A stretch of 64,000 nucleotides of DNA from Achromobacter sp. MFA1 R4 (GCF_900156745.1 NZ_LT707065.1:3720001-3784000), one strand, 5' to 3'; counted from the stretch's first letter, positions 9,259-17,728 are shown. Notes: generated by a model from the sequence alone, not told the origin. Numbers and translations: made by a program.

Positions 9259-10698
9259 TCAGCCGACCTGCACCGGCACGAAGATCTTGTCTTCGCCGCG
9301 CTGCACCAGCAGGGCAACGGTCTTGCCCGCCTTCGACAGTTCGGCCTTGACCTGGCCGATGTTGTGCACCGGTACGCCATTGAGCGACAGCAGCACGTCG
9401 CCGGGCTGAATGCCGGCCTTGGCGGCGGGGCCGACCGACCGCTCGATCAGCAGTCCTTCCGAGCCGGACGCCTGCTGTTCCTGCGGGCTCAGGGGGCGCA
9501 GCGCCAGGCCGAGCTGGCCGCGTTGCACTTCCTGGCCGTCCGCCGACGCTTCCGACTTGTCCTTGGGCATTCCGCCCAGCGTGGCGACGAGCTCCTTCTG
9601 TCCGCCATTGCGCCACACGTCCAGCTTGATCTTCTCGCCGGGGACGGCCATGGTGATGGTCGAAGCCAGGTCGCCCGATGACACGATGGTCTTGCCGTCG
9701 ATCTTGCGCACCACGTCGCCCGGCTGCAAGCCGGCCTTGGCGGCCGCGCTGCCCTTCTCGACGCTGGACACCAGCGCGCCCGACGGCGAATCCAGCTTGA
9801 ACGAATCGGCCAGGTCCTGGTTCACTTCCTGCACCGTCACGCCCAGGCGGGCATGCTGCACCTTGCCGTGCTCCAGGATCTGGTCCTTGATCTTGTAGGC
9901 CAGGTCGATGGGGATCGAGAACGACAGGCCCTGGAAGCCGCCGGTGCGGCTGTAGATCTGCGAGTTGATGCCCACCACTTCGCCGCGGTCATTGAACAGC
10001 GGACCGCCCGAGTTGCCGGGGTTCACGGCCACGTCGGTCTGGATGAAGGGGACGGAGGTGTCGTCCGGCAGCGAGCGGCCCTTGGCGCTGACGATGCCCG
10101 CGGTGGCCGTGTTTTCCAGGCCGTAGGGCGAGCCGATGGCCAGGACCCATTCGCCCACCTGCAGCCGGTTGACGTCGCCCACCTTGACCACCGGCAGGTT
10201 CTTCGCCTCGATCTTGATCACGGCGACGTCGGTCTGCGGATCGGCGCCCAGGACCTTGGCCTTGTACTCGCGGCGGTCGGTCATCTTCACGGTCACTTCC
10301 TTGGCGTCCTGGACCACGTGCGCATTGGTCAGAATGATGCCGTCCGGGCTGACGATAAAGCCCGAACCTTCGCCGCGCATGGGCACTTCACGGGCCGGCG
10401 CGCGGCCTTGGTAACCGGGGATCTGCCCGAAGAATTGCGCGAACGGATCGTCGCTGTCCTCGGCGGACACCTTGCGCGTGCCGCTCACGCTGATGTTGAC
10501 GACGGCCGGGCCGAAATCGCGCGTGATCTGCGCGAAGTTGGGCGGCACGGAGGCGCTGATCGGCTGGGAAACAGCGGCGGGGGCGTCGGCGGCCATCGAG
10601 ACGCCGCCGGTCAGGGCGGTTGCGCCTGCGCCGCCAATGGCGCCGGCGGCCAGCAGCGCCAGGACGAGGCGCGAGGGTTTGATTTGCGTGGTCTTCAT
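9259..10698 (-). CDS. DegP/MucD-like periplasmic serine endoprotease
   Basis: 479-residue HtrA-family protease and chaperone of the cell envelope. It has an N-terminal signal segment (hydrophobic, residues about 8-30), a trypsin-like domain with the triad His (LTNAHVVQ), Asp (PQTDVAVIKI) and Ser (VNPGNSGGPLF), and two PDZ domains, the last ending in a GVPVHNIGQVK strand. The start at 10698 gives a normal signal peptide. It lies 63 bases downstream of a sensor kinase on the same strand, which suggests control by, or co-transcription with, the two-component system. DegQ or MucD would be equally good names. Confidence 0.93.
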   Translation of the reverse strand: MKTTQIKPSRLVLALLAAGAIGGAGATALTGGVSMAADAPAAVSQPISASVPPNFAQITRDFGPAVVNISVSGTRKVSAEDSDDPFAQFFGQIPGYQGRAPAREVPMRGEGSGFIVSPDGIILTNAHVVQDAKEVTVKMTDRREYKAKVLGADPQTDVAVIKIEAKNLPVVKVGDVNRLQVGEWVLAIGSPYGLENTATAGIVSAKGRSLPDDTSVPFIQTDVAVNPGNSGGPLFNDRGEVVGINSQIYSRTGGFQGLSFSIPIDLAYKIKDQILEHGKVQHARLGVTVQEVNQDLADSFKLDSPSGALVSSVEKGSAAAKAGLQPGDVVRKIDGKTIVSSGDLASTITMAVPGEKIKLDVWRNGGQKELVATLGGMPKDKSEASADGQEVQRGQLGLALRPLSPQEQQASGSEGLLIERSVGPAAKAGIQPGDVLLSLNGVPVHNIGQVKAELSKAGKTVALLVQRGEDKIFVPVQVG

Positions 10699-10761
10699 GT
10701 CGGCTCCTGCGATCATGTTGGGAACATGGCGCTATCTTCGGGCCTGACACTTAGGTGAAAC

Positions 10762-12090
10762 TTAAGCGGGAAAATCCACCCGGGCGCGCAGGCCATGGCC
10801 GGCGGGCGCGCTTTCAAGGGTGATGGTCGCGCCATGGCGGTCGGCGATGGTGCGTGCAATGGCCAGCCCCAGGCCGCTGCCATGCTCGGTGTTGCCCTCG
10901 GCGCGGTAGAACCGGTCGAACACGCGTTCCCGCTCGTGGGCGGGGATGCCAGGCCCCTCATCGTCGATCAGCAGCGAAGCCCGGTTCGCCTTGTGGTCCA
11001 CGCGCATGGCGATGCGCCCGCCGGCAGGCGAGTGCTTGATGGCGTTATCCAGCAGGTTGCGCACCAGCAGCACCAGCGCATCGCGATCGCCCTGCACTTG
11101 CGCATGCGCATCGTCCTCGAGTTCGATGTCGATCGACCTGGCGTTCGCCTGCGGCAGGGTTTCGGACAGGGCCTGGCGCAGTACGTCGGTCAGTTCCACG
11201 GGCGCGAGCGGTGTCCGCTCCTGCGCGCCTTCCTGACGGGCCATCGACAGCAGTTGCTCGACCAGGCGCGTGGCGCGGTCGATGCCAGCCGTCAGGCGCT
11301 GTTCGGCAAGCTGGCGGGCATCGGGGTCGGCCGCGCGTTGCAGCGCCTGCATCTGCAGGCGCAAAGCCGCCAGCGGGGAGCGCAGTTCGTGCGCCGCGTC
11401 GCCCACGAACTGCTTTTGTTGCGCAAACGCGCCCCGCATGCGCTCGAGCAGCAGGTTCAGCTCCTGCACCAGCGGGCGGATTTCATCGGGCAGCCCTTGC
11501 ACGCTCACGGGCGAGAGGTCTTCGGGCTGGCGTGCGGCCAATTGCGCGCGCGCCCGCTTGACCGGGCGCAGCGACCAGCTCACGACGCACCAGATGATCA
11601 GCATCAGCAGCGGGGCCGCCGCGGCAATCGGCGCGACGGTGCGCAGCGCCAGGGCGCTTGCCATGTTCTTGCGCACGCGCATGTCCTGCGCGACCTGGAT
11701 CACCTGGAAGGGCGTGGCCAGCGAATACACGCGGTAGGTTTCGCCTTCGAGGCGGGCGTCGGAGAAACCCAGCACGATCTGGCTGGGCAGGCGCAGGCGC
11801 GAGCGCGAATTGAAGACGCGCAGGCCGTCCGGCGTCCAGATCTGGATGATGAGGTCATCGGCGACCGGCGAGGCCGACCCGCGCGCGTGGGTCGGCCCGG
11901 TACTGAGCAGGCCGTCGCCAGTGCCCAGCGACAGCGCCGTGCGTTGCAGCAGCGAATCGAAGATGTCGTCGGCTTGCGCCAAGGTGCTGCGGTAGGCAAT
12001 CGTGCCCTGCACCAGTGCGCCGACCGCGATTGCCGCCAACAGAAAGAAAAGCAGCCTGGCTCTCAGTGAGTAGCTAAGCGGAATGCTCAT
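10762..12090 (-). CDS. Two-component sensor histidine kinase (QseC/TctE-like)
   Basis: 442-residue membrane sensor kinase. Two membrane segments (about residues 12-32 and 160-180) bracket a periplasmic domain of roughly 120 residues. Next come a HAMP-like stretch, the dimerisation domain with the phospho-acceptor His in GDAAHELRSPL, and an ATPase domain with N-box NLLDNAIKHSP, G1 DDEGPGIP and G2 GSGLGLAI. The start overlaps the stop of the upstream response regulator gene (ATGA), so both proteins are made in step. The signal is unknown; the neighbouring periplasmic protease suggests envelope stress. Confidence 0.92.
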   Translation of the reverse strand: MSIPLSYSLRARLLFFLLAAIAVGALVQGTIAYRSTLAQADDIFDSLLQRTALSLGTGDGLLSTGPTHARGSASPVADDLIIQIWTPDGLRVFNSRSRLRLPSQIVLGFSDARLEGETYRVYSLATPFQVIQVAQDMRVRKNMASALALRTVAPIAAAAPLLMLIIWCVVSWSLRPVKRARAQLAARQPEDLSPVSVQGLPDEIRPLVQELNLLLERMRGAFAQQKQFVGDAAHELRSPLAALRLQMQALQRAADPDARQLAEQRLTAGIDRATRLVEQLLSMARQEGAQERTPLAPVELTDVLRQALSETLPQANARSIDIELEDDAHAQVQGDRDALVLLVRNLLDNAIKHSPAGGRIAMRVDHKANRASLLIDDEGPGIPAHERERVFDRFYRAEGNTEHGSGLGLAIARTIADRHGATITLESAPAGHGLRARVDFPA

Positions 12091-12746
12091 GCTTTGGGAA
12101 TGACATAGCCGACGCCTCTGACGTTCTGGATCAGGTTCGGACCCAGTTTCTTGCGCAGGCCATGAATATAAACCTCAACCGCATTGCTGCTGATGCTGTC
12201 TTTCCAGCTATAGAGCTTTTCCTCGAGCTGGGCGCGCGAAAAAATCATGCCGGGGCGTGCGATCAAGGGCTCGAGCACGGCCCATTCGCGGGCGGTCAGC
12301 GCCACGGGCGCGCCATCGACCATGGCGGCATGGGACTGCGGGTCGATCGTGATGCCGTCGTGCTCGAAGATGGGTTCGGCCCGGCCCGCGCTGCGGCGGA
12401 TCAGGGCGCGCATGCGGGCCAGCAGTTCGTCCACGTCATAGGGTTTGACGATGTAGTCGTCCGCGCCCGCGTCCAGCCCGGCAATACGGTCGCTGACCGC
12501 GTCGCGCGCCGTGGCGATGAGCACCGGCGTGCGGTCCTTGCGCGCGCGCAGGTCGCGCAGCAGGGTCAGGCCATCACGTTTGGGCAGGCCCAGGTCGAGC
12601 AGGACGAGGTCGTAGGGATCGGTGCGCAGCGCCGAATCCGCCGCGCTGCCGTCCTTCACCCAGTCGACGGCGTAGTGTTCCGCGCGCAGGCAGTCCAATA
12701 CGCTTTCGCCGATCATGATGTCGTCTTCCACGAGAAGAATGCGCAT
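12087..12746 (-). CDS. OmpR-family response regulator (QseB/TctD-like)
   Basis: 219-residue response regulator with a receiver domain (acidic pair in VEDD, phospho-acceptor Asp in LVLLDLGLPKRDG near residue 51, Thr in LIATARD, Lys in IVKPYD) and a winged-helix DNA-binding domain (ALTAREWAVLEPL, SNAVEVYIHGLRKKLG, VRGVGYVI). The ATG at 12746 matches the family start MRILLVEDD. It is the first gene of the regulator-kinase pair and is followed by the protease gene. Upstream lies the tRNA-Thr terminator. Confidence 0.95.
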   Translation of the reverse strand: MRILLVEDDIMIGESVLDCLRAEHYAVDWVKDGSAADSALRTDPYDLVLLDLGLPKRDGLTLLRDLRARKDRTPVLIATARDAVSDRIAGLDAGADDYIVKPYDVDELLARMRALIRRSAGRAEPIFEHDGITIDPQSHAAMVDGAPVALTAREWAVLEPLIARPGMIFSRAQLEEKLYSWKDSISSNAVEVYIHGLRKKLGPNLIQNVRGVGYVIPKA

Positions 12747-12828
12747 GGTGGTTTCCGCAGGGGTGGTCCAGATGGTTGGACGCGCGGCGATCGGCGCGAG
12801 TTCCCCGCCTGCGGTGGTTCGCGGAAAC

Positions 12829-12860
12829 GAAAAAAAGCAGCCCGAAGGCTGCTTTTTTGG
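12829..12860 (-). terminator. Intrinsic terminator of tRNA-Thr
   Basis: Stem GCAGCC/GGCTGC (12837-12842 with 12847-12852), CGAA loop, with A-run on the left and six T on the right. On the minus strand it follows the tRNA-Thr gene by a few bases and ends in seven T. It is nearly identical to the rpmE2 terminator. Confidence 0.88.
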
Positions 12861-12865
12861 AATTC

Positions 12866-12941
12866 TGGTGCCGGCAATAGGAGTCGAACCTACGACCTTC
12901 GCATTACGAATGCGCTGCTCTACCAACTGAGCTATGCCGGC
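12866..12941 (-). tRNA. tRNA-Thr (anticodon CGT)
   Basis: 76-nt cloverleaf on the minus strand, with the CCA end encoded. The acceptor stem is GCCGGCA paired with TGCCGGC, the anticodon loop is TTCGTAA (anticodon CGT, reads ACG), and the T-arm loop is TTCGACT. The anticodon arm matches the known tRNA-Thr(CGT) of other proteobacteria. Confidence 0.97.
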
Positions 12942-13048
12942 AAGACCATTTGCTTTTGTTTCTGGACCAGGCCGGAAAGCGCTAAGCAAAACATCTTTTT
13001 CTTTCCCGGTTCGTTGCCTTTTTTGGGGCCCGATCTGGAACGACCGAA

Positions 13049-13078
13049 ATCATATCAGAATTTTTTGGCGATGGGCAA
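13049..13078 (-). promoter_or_regulatory. Candidate sigma70 promoter for tRNA-Thr
   Basis: On the minus strand: -35 TTGCCC (13073-13078), 18-bp spacer, -10 TATGAT (13049-13054). It would give a leader of about 100 nt before the tRNA. Confidence 0.5.
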
Positions 13079-13112
13079 AGCGCGCCTGAAAAAAGTTGGA
13101 AAAATATCGGAT

Positions 13113-13141
13113 TTGCATCCGCCAGAATTTTCGTTCATAAT
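13113..13141 (+). promoter_or_regulatory. Sigma70 promoter of tRNA-Asn
   Basis: -35 TTGCAT (13113-13118), 17-bp spacer, -10 CATAAT (13136-13141), placed about 15 bases before the mature tRNA 5' end at 13157. Confidence 0.7.
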
Positions 13142-13156
13142 TTCGGTCTTGGCAGA

Positions 13157-13232
13157 TCCCCGATAGCTCAGTCGGTAGAGCGACGGACTGTTAATCCGCA
13201 GGTCGCTGGTTCGAGCCCAGCTCGGGGAGCCA
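13157..13232 (+). tRNA. tRNA-Asn (anticodon GTT)
   Basis: 76-nt cloverleaf with encoded CCA. The acceptor stem is TCCCCGA paired with TCGGGGA, the anticodon loop is CTGTTAA (GTT), and the T-loop is TTCGAGC. A terminator hairpin follows at once. Confidence 0.98.
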
Positions 13233-13242
13233 AAGAATTTTT

Positions 13243-13279
13243 GGGCCGCTCACGCAAGTGAGTGGCCCTTTTGGTTTTT
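13243..13279 (+). terminator. Intrinsic terminator of tRNA-Asn
   Basis: Stem GGGCC-g-CTCAC / GTGAG-t-GGCCC with a GCAA tetraloop (13243-13268), followed by TTTTGGTTTTT. The T-tract runs into the GGTTTTTGG repeat described separately. Confidence 0.88.
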
Positions 13280-13317
13280 GGGGTTTTTGGGGTTTTTGGC
13301 GTTTTTGCGCTTTTTTA
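13273..13317 (+). repeat. 9-bp tandem repeat GGTTTTTGG (3 perfect, 2 decayed copies)
   Basis: GGTTTTTGG occurs three times head-to-tail at 13273-13281, 13282-13290 and 13291-13299, then CGTTTTTGC and GCTTTTTTA. The joined copies give G4-T5-G4 tracts like some ciliate telomere repeats. It lies between the tRNA-Asn terminator and the CobW-like gene. Confidence 0.9.
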
Positions 13318-13360
13318 CATGCGCCCGCGCCTTTGCGCGGCATCGATGGGATCGATCGGC

Positions 13361-14428
13361 ATGAACGACGATGACGACAAGGGTGTCCCGGATCGGCGCA
13401 ATGAGGGCGGGTCCGGCCAGAAGGCGGCCGCGCAGGACAAGCGCATCGGCGTCACGGTGATCTCCGGATTCCTGGGCAGCGGCAAGACCTCGCTCCTTAA
13501 CCGCCTGCTGCAAGAGCCGGCCTATGCCGATGCGGTGGTCATCGTCAACGAATACGGCGATGTCGGCGTCGACCATCATCTGGTGCGGCTCGCGCCCGAC
13601 AGTGTGGTGCTGGTCGAGGGCGGCTGCCTGTGCTGCGTGGTCAGCGGGTCGGTCGTCGACACCCTGCGCGACCTTTTCATGCAGGCCCTCGGTCGCAAGA
13701 TCAAGCCGTTCCGGCATGTGATCATCGAGACGAGCGGGCTGGCCGATCCCGCGCCCATCCTCTTCACCCTGAAACATGACAGGTTCCTTGCCGAACGGTA
13801 CGCCTACCGGGGCGCGATCGTCGTGGTGTCGGCTTCGCATGGTGCCGCGCAACTCGATGCGCAGCCCGAGGCGGCTCGGCAGCTTGCGCTTGCCGACATC
13901 GTGGTGGTCAGCAAGTCCGACCTGGTCGATGCGGCGCAATTGCATGATGTCCAGGCGGCGGTGGCTGCGGTCAATCCTGGCGCCTGGCGCTGCATGCAGC
14001 GTCCGGATGCGCCGCTGGCCGCCCCGCTGCGCGACGGCCCGGACCTTTTTGCGCGGCGGGATGGGGCGGGCACGTCGCAATGGCTGCGTGCCTTTTCCAC
14101 GCGCACCGCGGTGCGGCATGCGGACGTCAGCAGTTTTTCGGTCGAACTGGAGACCGCGCTGCGCCGGTCTGCGTTTCTTGCGGGAATTGCTCGCATCCAG
14201 GAGCGTTACGGGCAGGGTGTGCTTCGGATCAAGGGTCTGGTCTGCTTCGAAGGCGAACCGCTGCCTTGCGAGGTGCACGGGGTGCATGGCGAGCTCTACC
14301 CGCTGCGACCCTTGAGCGAGTGGCCGGATGATGAGCGCGCCTCGCGGCTGGTGTTTATTGTTCGCGGACTGCCAGCGCCGGAAGTGGCTGCCGCCGTGCG
14401 CAGCGCGCTGGGTCAGTCGGCTGACTGA
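13361..14428 (+). CDS. CobW/COG0523-family metal-chaperone GTPase
   Basis: G3E-family GTPase, 355 residues from the ATG at 13361. It has the Walker A motif GFLGSGKTS, the metal-binding CxCC motif in VEGGCLCCVV, the Walker B-like ETSGLADP, and the guanine-specificity motif VVSKSDLVD, followed by the CobW C-terminal domain (from about residue 240). Members insert or traffic metals such as Zn, Co or Fe; the metal here is unknown, and no nitrile hydratase, cobalamin or Zur gene is adjacent. An ATG at 13346 would add five residues. The N-terminal 25 residues are acidic and unlike the core. Confidence 0.9.
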   Translation: MNDDDDKGVPDRRNEGGSGQKAAAQDKRIGVTVISGFLGSGKTSLLNRLLQEPAYADAVVIVNEYGDVGVDHHLVRLAPDSVVLVEGGCLCCVVSGSVVDTLRDLFMQALGRKIKPFRHVIIETSGLADPAPILFTLKHDRFLAERYAYRGAIVVVSASHGAAQLDAQPEAARQLALADIVVVSKSDLVDAAQLHDVQAAVAAVNPGAWRCMQRPDAPLAAPLRDGPDLFARRDGAGTSQWLRAFSTRTAVRHADVSSFSVELETALRRSAFLAGIARIQERYGQGVLRIKGLVCFEGEPLPCEVHGVHGELYPLRPLSEWPDDERASRLVFIVRGLPAPEVAAAVRSALGQSAD

Positions 14429-14498
14429 TCCATTCCGAAGGACCCCGTTTCATTGGCCGATATTCCGTTGCTGATGCGCCGCTGAAATACGGTATAAC

Positions 14499-14522
14499 CG
14501 GTACGGTCTGATGCACGTACCG
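14499..14522. promoter_or_regulatory. Inverted repeat CGGTACG-N10-CGTACCG, candidate LysR operator
   Basis: A perfect 7-bp inverted repeat with a 10-bp spacer ends eight bases before the start of the LysR gene at 14531. A possible -10 (TATAAC, 14493-14498) adjoins it. Position suggests autoregulation; no divergent target gene is present. Confidence 0.5.
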
Positions 14523-14530
14523 AGACAATC

Positions 14531-15436
14531 ATGGACCGTCTGAAAGCCATGCAGGTGTTCGTCGAGGTTGCCGACCGGGGTAGCCTGTCGGCGGCTGCCG
14601 TCCATCTGGACATGTCGCGCGCCATGGTGTCCCGCTACCTGGCCGAGATGGAGCAATGGGTCGGCGTGCGTCTATTGCATCGCACCACCCGGCGCTTGAG
14701 TCTGACGCCGGCCGGTGCCGAAACCTTGCCCCGTTGCCGCCAGATGCTCGATATGGTCGGCGATCTGCACAGCGCCGTGGCCACTCCCGAAGACACGCCG
14801 CGCGGCCTGCTTCGCATCACCACGAGCATGTCGTTCGGTGCGCGTCTTCTGGCTCCCGCCGTGACGGACTACGTCAAGCGGCATCCGGGCACGTCGGTCG
14901 ACCTGATGCTGGTCGAGCGTGCGGTCAATCTGGTGGAAGAGCGCGTCGACCTGGCAGTGCGCATCACGAACGACCTGGATCCCAACCTGATCGCCCGCAA
15001 GCTGGCGGTCTGCCGATCGGTCGTTTGCGCGTCGCCGGAGTACCTGGCGCGCGAAGGCGTGCCGGCGCGCATCGAAGACCTGTCGTTGCGCAACTGTCTC
15101 ACCCATTCTTATTTTGGCAAAAGCCTGTGGCGTTTCGAGCGCGACGGCGAGCCGGTCGATGTGCCCGTAAGCGGAAGCATCAGTGCGAACGAGGTGTCGG
15201 TATTGTGCAGCGCCGCGGTGGAGGGTGCCGGCATTGCCATGCTGCCCACCTACTATGCGGCGCAATACATCGCGTCCGGCAAGCTGCAGGTGATTCTGCC
15301 CCAGTGCAAGCCGCCGGAACTTGGTATTTATGGCGTCTACGTCTCGCGCCGCCAGATGCCGCTGATTCTGCGGTCGATGCTGGATTTTCTGGTGGACCGG
15401 CTTGGATCCGCGCCGTGGGACAAGCCGGCGGGCTAG
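14531..15436 (+). CDS. LysR-type transcriptional regulator
   Basis: 301-residue LysR regulator of the DsdC/YafC-like (DNA-binding plus periplasmic-binding-fold) type. The N-terminal helix-turn-helix covers MQVFVEVADRGSLSAAAVHLDMSRAMVSRYLAEME, followed by the linker helix and an effector-binding domain from about residue 90 (RGLLRITTSMSFG). The effector is unknown. The gene stands alone: the upstream gene is on the same strand, and downstream is long non-coding DNA, so its target is not obvious. A 24-bp inverted repeat just before the start suggests self-control. Confidence 0.92.
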   Translation: MDRLKAMQVFVEVADRGSLSAAAVHLDMSRAMVSRYLAEMEQWVGVRLLHRTTRRLSLTPAGAETLPRCRQMLDMVGDLHSAVATPEDTPRGLLRITTSMSFGARLLAPAVTDYVKRHPGTSVDLMLVERAVNLVEERVDLAVRITNDLDPNLIARKLAVCRSVVCASPEYLAREGVPARIEDLSLRNCLTHSYFGKSLWRFERDGEPVDVPVSGSISANEVSVLCSAAVEGAGIAMLPTYYAAQYIASGKLQVILPQCKPPELGIYGVYVSRRQMPLILRSMLDFLVDRLGSAPWDKPAG

Positions 15437-16302
15437 GTTTCCCGGCTCGGCGCGGCTTGAGGGGGGAATATAAGGCGGTATAATTTGCCGCAGTTTTTGG
15501 CGTGTCTGGCCAGGCCGGGCGCTCGGGAAATTCCTTTCAAGGGTTTTGCTTTGAAGGCGGTTTCTTTGAAGGCGCAGTGCGGCAGGCCGTTTCGCGCCAG
15601 CATTCGACCTTAGAAAAACCTAACAAACGTTCCGGCCTGCTGGCAGGCCGGCGCAACGCGGAGCCGGGCTCCGCCTGTGCGAGGGGGCGTGTCGGTCTTG
15701 CAGGCGGCGTTTTCCGCCGCGCCGCGGTGGCCGATGCCTGTTGGTTCTAGTCTTTGCGATCAATTTCCGCGGAATTGAATTGGCGCCGGAGGTTCCGGCG
15801 CGTTCCGCAGCCATATTGGCAATTCGCGTCAGCATTGCTGGCGCCAGCTTTTCCAGAATTTGCTCAGGCGTTTGCCGCAGCAGCGCTGCCGCGGCAGGCG
15901 TTCCGCCTCACGGGCGTCGGAGCGGCAGGTTCGCGCATGGCCGCTGCATGGGGCGGGCGCGTCGGTGAAACAGGAACCCAGTGATAAGTACGCAAACCAA
16001 CATCGATTGTTGCGGCACCGCTCATGCGGTGGCTGCGGTGTTTGCGGGTGGGTTGTATGCGGACGGGCGGCGGGATGGCCCGCGCCTCGGGCAGGGTGGG
16101 GCGGATGTCGGTGCGGTCCGAGGCGAACGCGGGATTTCTTTCGAAACTGAGCGCCCCTCGGGGGCTTGTATTTTGTCGCATGGCGCTGCCGGCGGCATCG
16201 ATGCTGGTCGCCGTCGCTGCGGTTGCTGCTTCACGGGCGTTCGCGCTGCCCGTGTTCTCGCCGCCCGTGTTCTCGCCATGCATCGACTCTGCGCCGGCGC
16301 AA
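15437..16302. other. 866-base region with no convincing gene
   Basis: No open frame here has a good ribosome-binding site, family resemblance or coding-like codon use. The region begins with a strong promoter-like sequence (15457-15484) pointing right. It then holds an 11-bp direct repeat CTTTGAAGGCG (15549-15559, 15564-15574), a near-perfect palindrome CCGGCCTGC-TG-GCAGGCCGG (about 15632-15651), a GCGGAGCC/GCTCCGC stem-loop just after it, and a 15-bp tandem duplication at 16248-16277. I do not recognise RNase P RNA, tmRNA, SRP RNA or 6S RNA in it. Confidence 0.6.
15457..15484 (+). promoter_or_regulatory. Strong sigma70-like promoter facing non-coding DNA
   Basis: -35 TTGAGG (15457-15462), 16-bp spacer, consensus -10 TATAAT (15479-15484). 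Transcription would begin near 15491 and enter the gene-free region. Confidence 0.65.
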
Positions 16303-16335
16303 ATGAAAAAGGCCCGGCGAATCGCCAGGCCTTCA
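16303..16335 (-). terminator. Intrinsic terminator of tRNA-fMet
   Basis: An 11-bp stem (16309-16319 with 16323-16333, one U-G pair in minus-strand RNA) with a 3-nt loop, followed on the minus strand by TTTTTCA. It lies seven bases beyond the tRNA 3' end. Confidence 0.88.
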
Positions 16336-16341
16336 TCAATT

Positions 16342-16418
<77 letters not shown>

Positions 16419-16430
16419 TCTGAGAAAAGA

Positions 16431-16459
16431 ATATTAACCCTATTTCCAACCTAGCGCAA
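16431..16459 (-). promoter_or_regulatory. Promoter of tRNA-fMet
   Basis: On the minus strand: -35 TTGCGC (16454-16459), 17-bp spacer, -10 TAATAT (16431-16436), about 13 bases before the tRNA 5' end. It lies back-to-back with the scpB start region. Confidence 0.65.
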
Positions 16460-16481
16460 GTTAGCCCCTTTTTGAATTTGG

Positions 16482-17711
16482 ATGTCGATGAACGATAGCG
16501 AGGCAATACTCGTGCTGGAAACCGCGCTGCTTTGCGCGGTGCAGCCGATGCAGATTTCCGATATGCGCAAGCTGTTCGGGGATGATGAACAATTCGACCA
16601 TGCCACCGTGCGCAGGCTTCTGGAGACGCTGCAGGGCAATTGGGCCGATGCCGGGCTGGAGCTCGTGCAGCTCGCCTCCGGCTGGCGTTTCCAAAGCCGT
16701 CCCGCCATGCAGCGTTACCTGGAGCGGTTGAGCCCCGAAAAGCCGCCCAAGTATTCGCGCGCAGTCATGGAAACGCTGGCCATCGTGGCGTGGCGCCAGC
16801 CCGTGACGCGCGGCGACATCGAAGACATTCGCGGCGTGACGGTTTCGTCACAGATCGTGAAGGCGCTCGAGGACCGGGGCTGGATCGAAGTCATCGGCCA
16901 CCGCGACGCGCCGGGGCGACCGGCGCTGTTTGGCACGACGCGCCAGTTCCTGGATGATTTGGGATTGCGCGCGCTGGATGAGTTGCCGCCGCTGGAAACC
17001 GCCCACGCCGCCGCGGCGCTGGCAGGCCTGGATCTGGGCGAAGTGCAGCAGGTCCTGGGCGAGACGCCGGCGCCGGGGCAGGGCGAGGCCGGCGAGCAGG
17101 ACGCCGCCGCCCCTGATTCAAGCGTTCCCGATCTCGACGCGGCCGGGCAAGGTCCGGACGGCGAGCCGCAACCGGCCCTCCAGGACGGCGAAAATGCGCC
17201 TTCCGAGGCCCCGGGCGCGGAAAGCGGCGAAAACTTCTCCGTTGCGGAATTGTCTGTTTCGGAAGATGATGCCCCCATAGCTGCCATCGATAGCGTAGAA
17301 TCGCTGCTTTCGCGCACAGAAGAAGGCGCGGATCCCGCAGACGAATTCACCGTCCGGGAGCAAGCCGAAGGCTTGTCCGATACGCCGCCCTCGTCCGATC
17401 TTCCTGACGACAGGGCTGGCAACGACATTTCCAATATGGCCGCCGATGCCTTTGAGGCAGGTGCTGCAGAGGAAAGAGTCGAGAACGCAAAACACGCGGA
17501 ACCGACTGACCCGACTGACAAGACCGATACCGTGGCCCCTGGCGACGCCAGGCGTGAGCCCGTTCACGGTCTTGGCAATCCCGTTCAGCCTGACCCCGAT
17601 ACCGCAACCGCGGCCTCGGAAGAGGCGGACCCCGAGCGGTCCGGGTCGGGTCACGATTCGGCGTCCCCAGATGATGACGTGCCTGCTCCCGGCAGGCCTA
17701 CCCAAGTTTGA
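16482..17711 (+). CDS. scpB: Segregation and condensation protein B with long acidic tail
   Basis: ScpB is the paired winged-helix subunit of the SMC-ScpAB condensin complex that organises and segregates chromosomes. The first about 190 residues are the conserved core ([50 protein letters not shown]). The remaining about 215 residues are low-complexity, rich in Glu, Asp, Ala, Pro and Ser, and strongly acidic, giving 409 residues against about 200-240 in most bacteria. An ATG at 16488 is an alternative start. It overlaps the region before rluB and is probably in one operon with it. Confidence 0.93.
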   Translation: MSMNDSEAILVLETALLCAVQPMQISDMRKLFGDDEQFDHATVRRLLETLQGNWADAGLELVQLASGWRFQSRPAMQRYLERLSPEKPPKYSRAVMETLAIVAWRQPVTRGDIEDIRGVTVSSQIVKALEDRGWIEVIGHRDAPGRPALFGTTRQFLDDLGLRALDELPPLETAHAAAALAGLDLGEVQQVLGETPAPGQGEAGEQDAAAPDSSVPDLDAAGQGPDGEPQPALQDGENAPSEAPGAESGENFSVAELSVSEDDAPIAAIDSVESLLSRTEEGADPADEFTVREQAEGLSDTPPSSDLPDDRAGNDISNMAADAFEAGAAEERVENAKHAEPTDPTDKTDTVAPGDARREPVHGLGNPVQPDPDTATAASEEADPERSGSGHDSASPDDDVPAPGRPTQV

Positions 17712-17728
17712 AATTCGGAGCTGTCCCA

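Noticed and set aside
13273..13317. The tandem repeat as a CRISPR-like array
   Set aside because: Units are 9 bp, contiguous and without spacers; no cas genes are present.
15502..15750. 82-codon plus-strand frame just after the 15457 promoter
   Set aside because: No clear ribosome-binding site and the frame runs through several perfect hairpins; a non-coding RNA is more likely, though a small protein cannot be fully excluded.
15864..16283. 139-codon minus-strand frame starting MHGENTGGENTG
   Set aside because: The repeat at its start comes from a 15-bp DNA duplication; no ribosome-binding site or family resemblance, and codon use is not coding-like.
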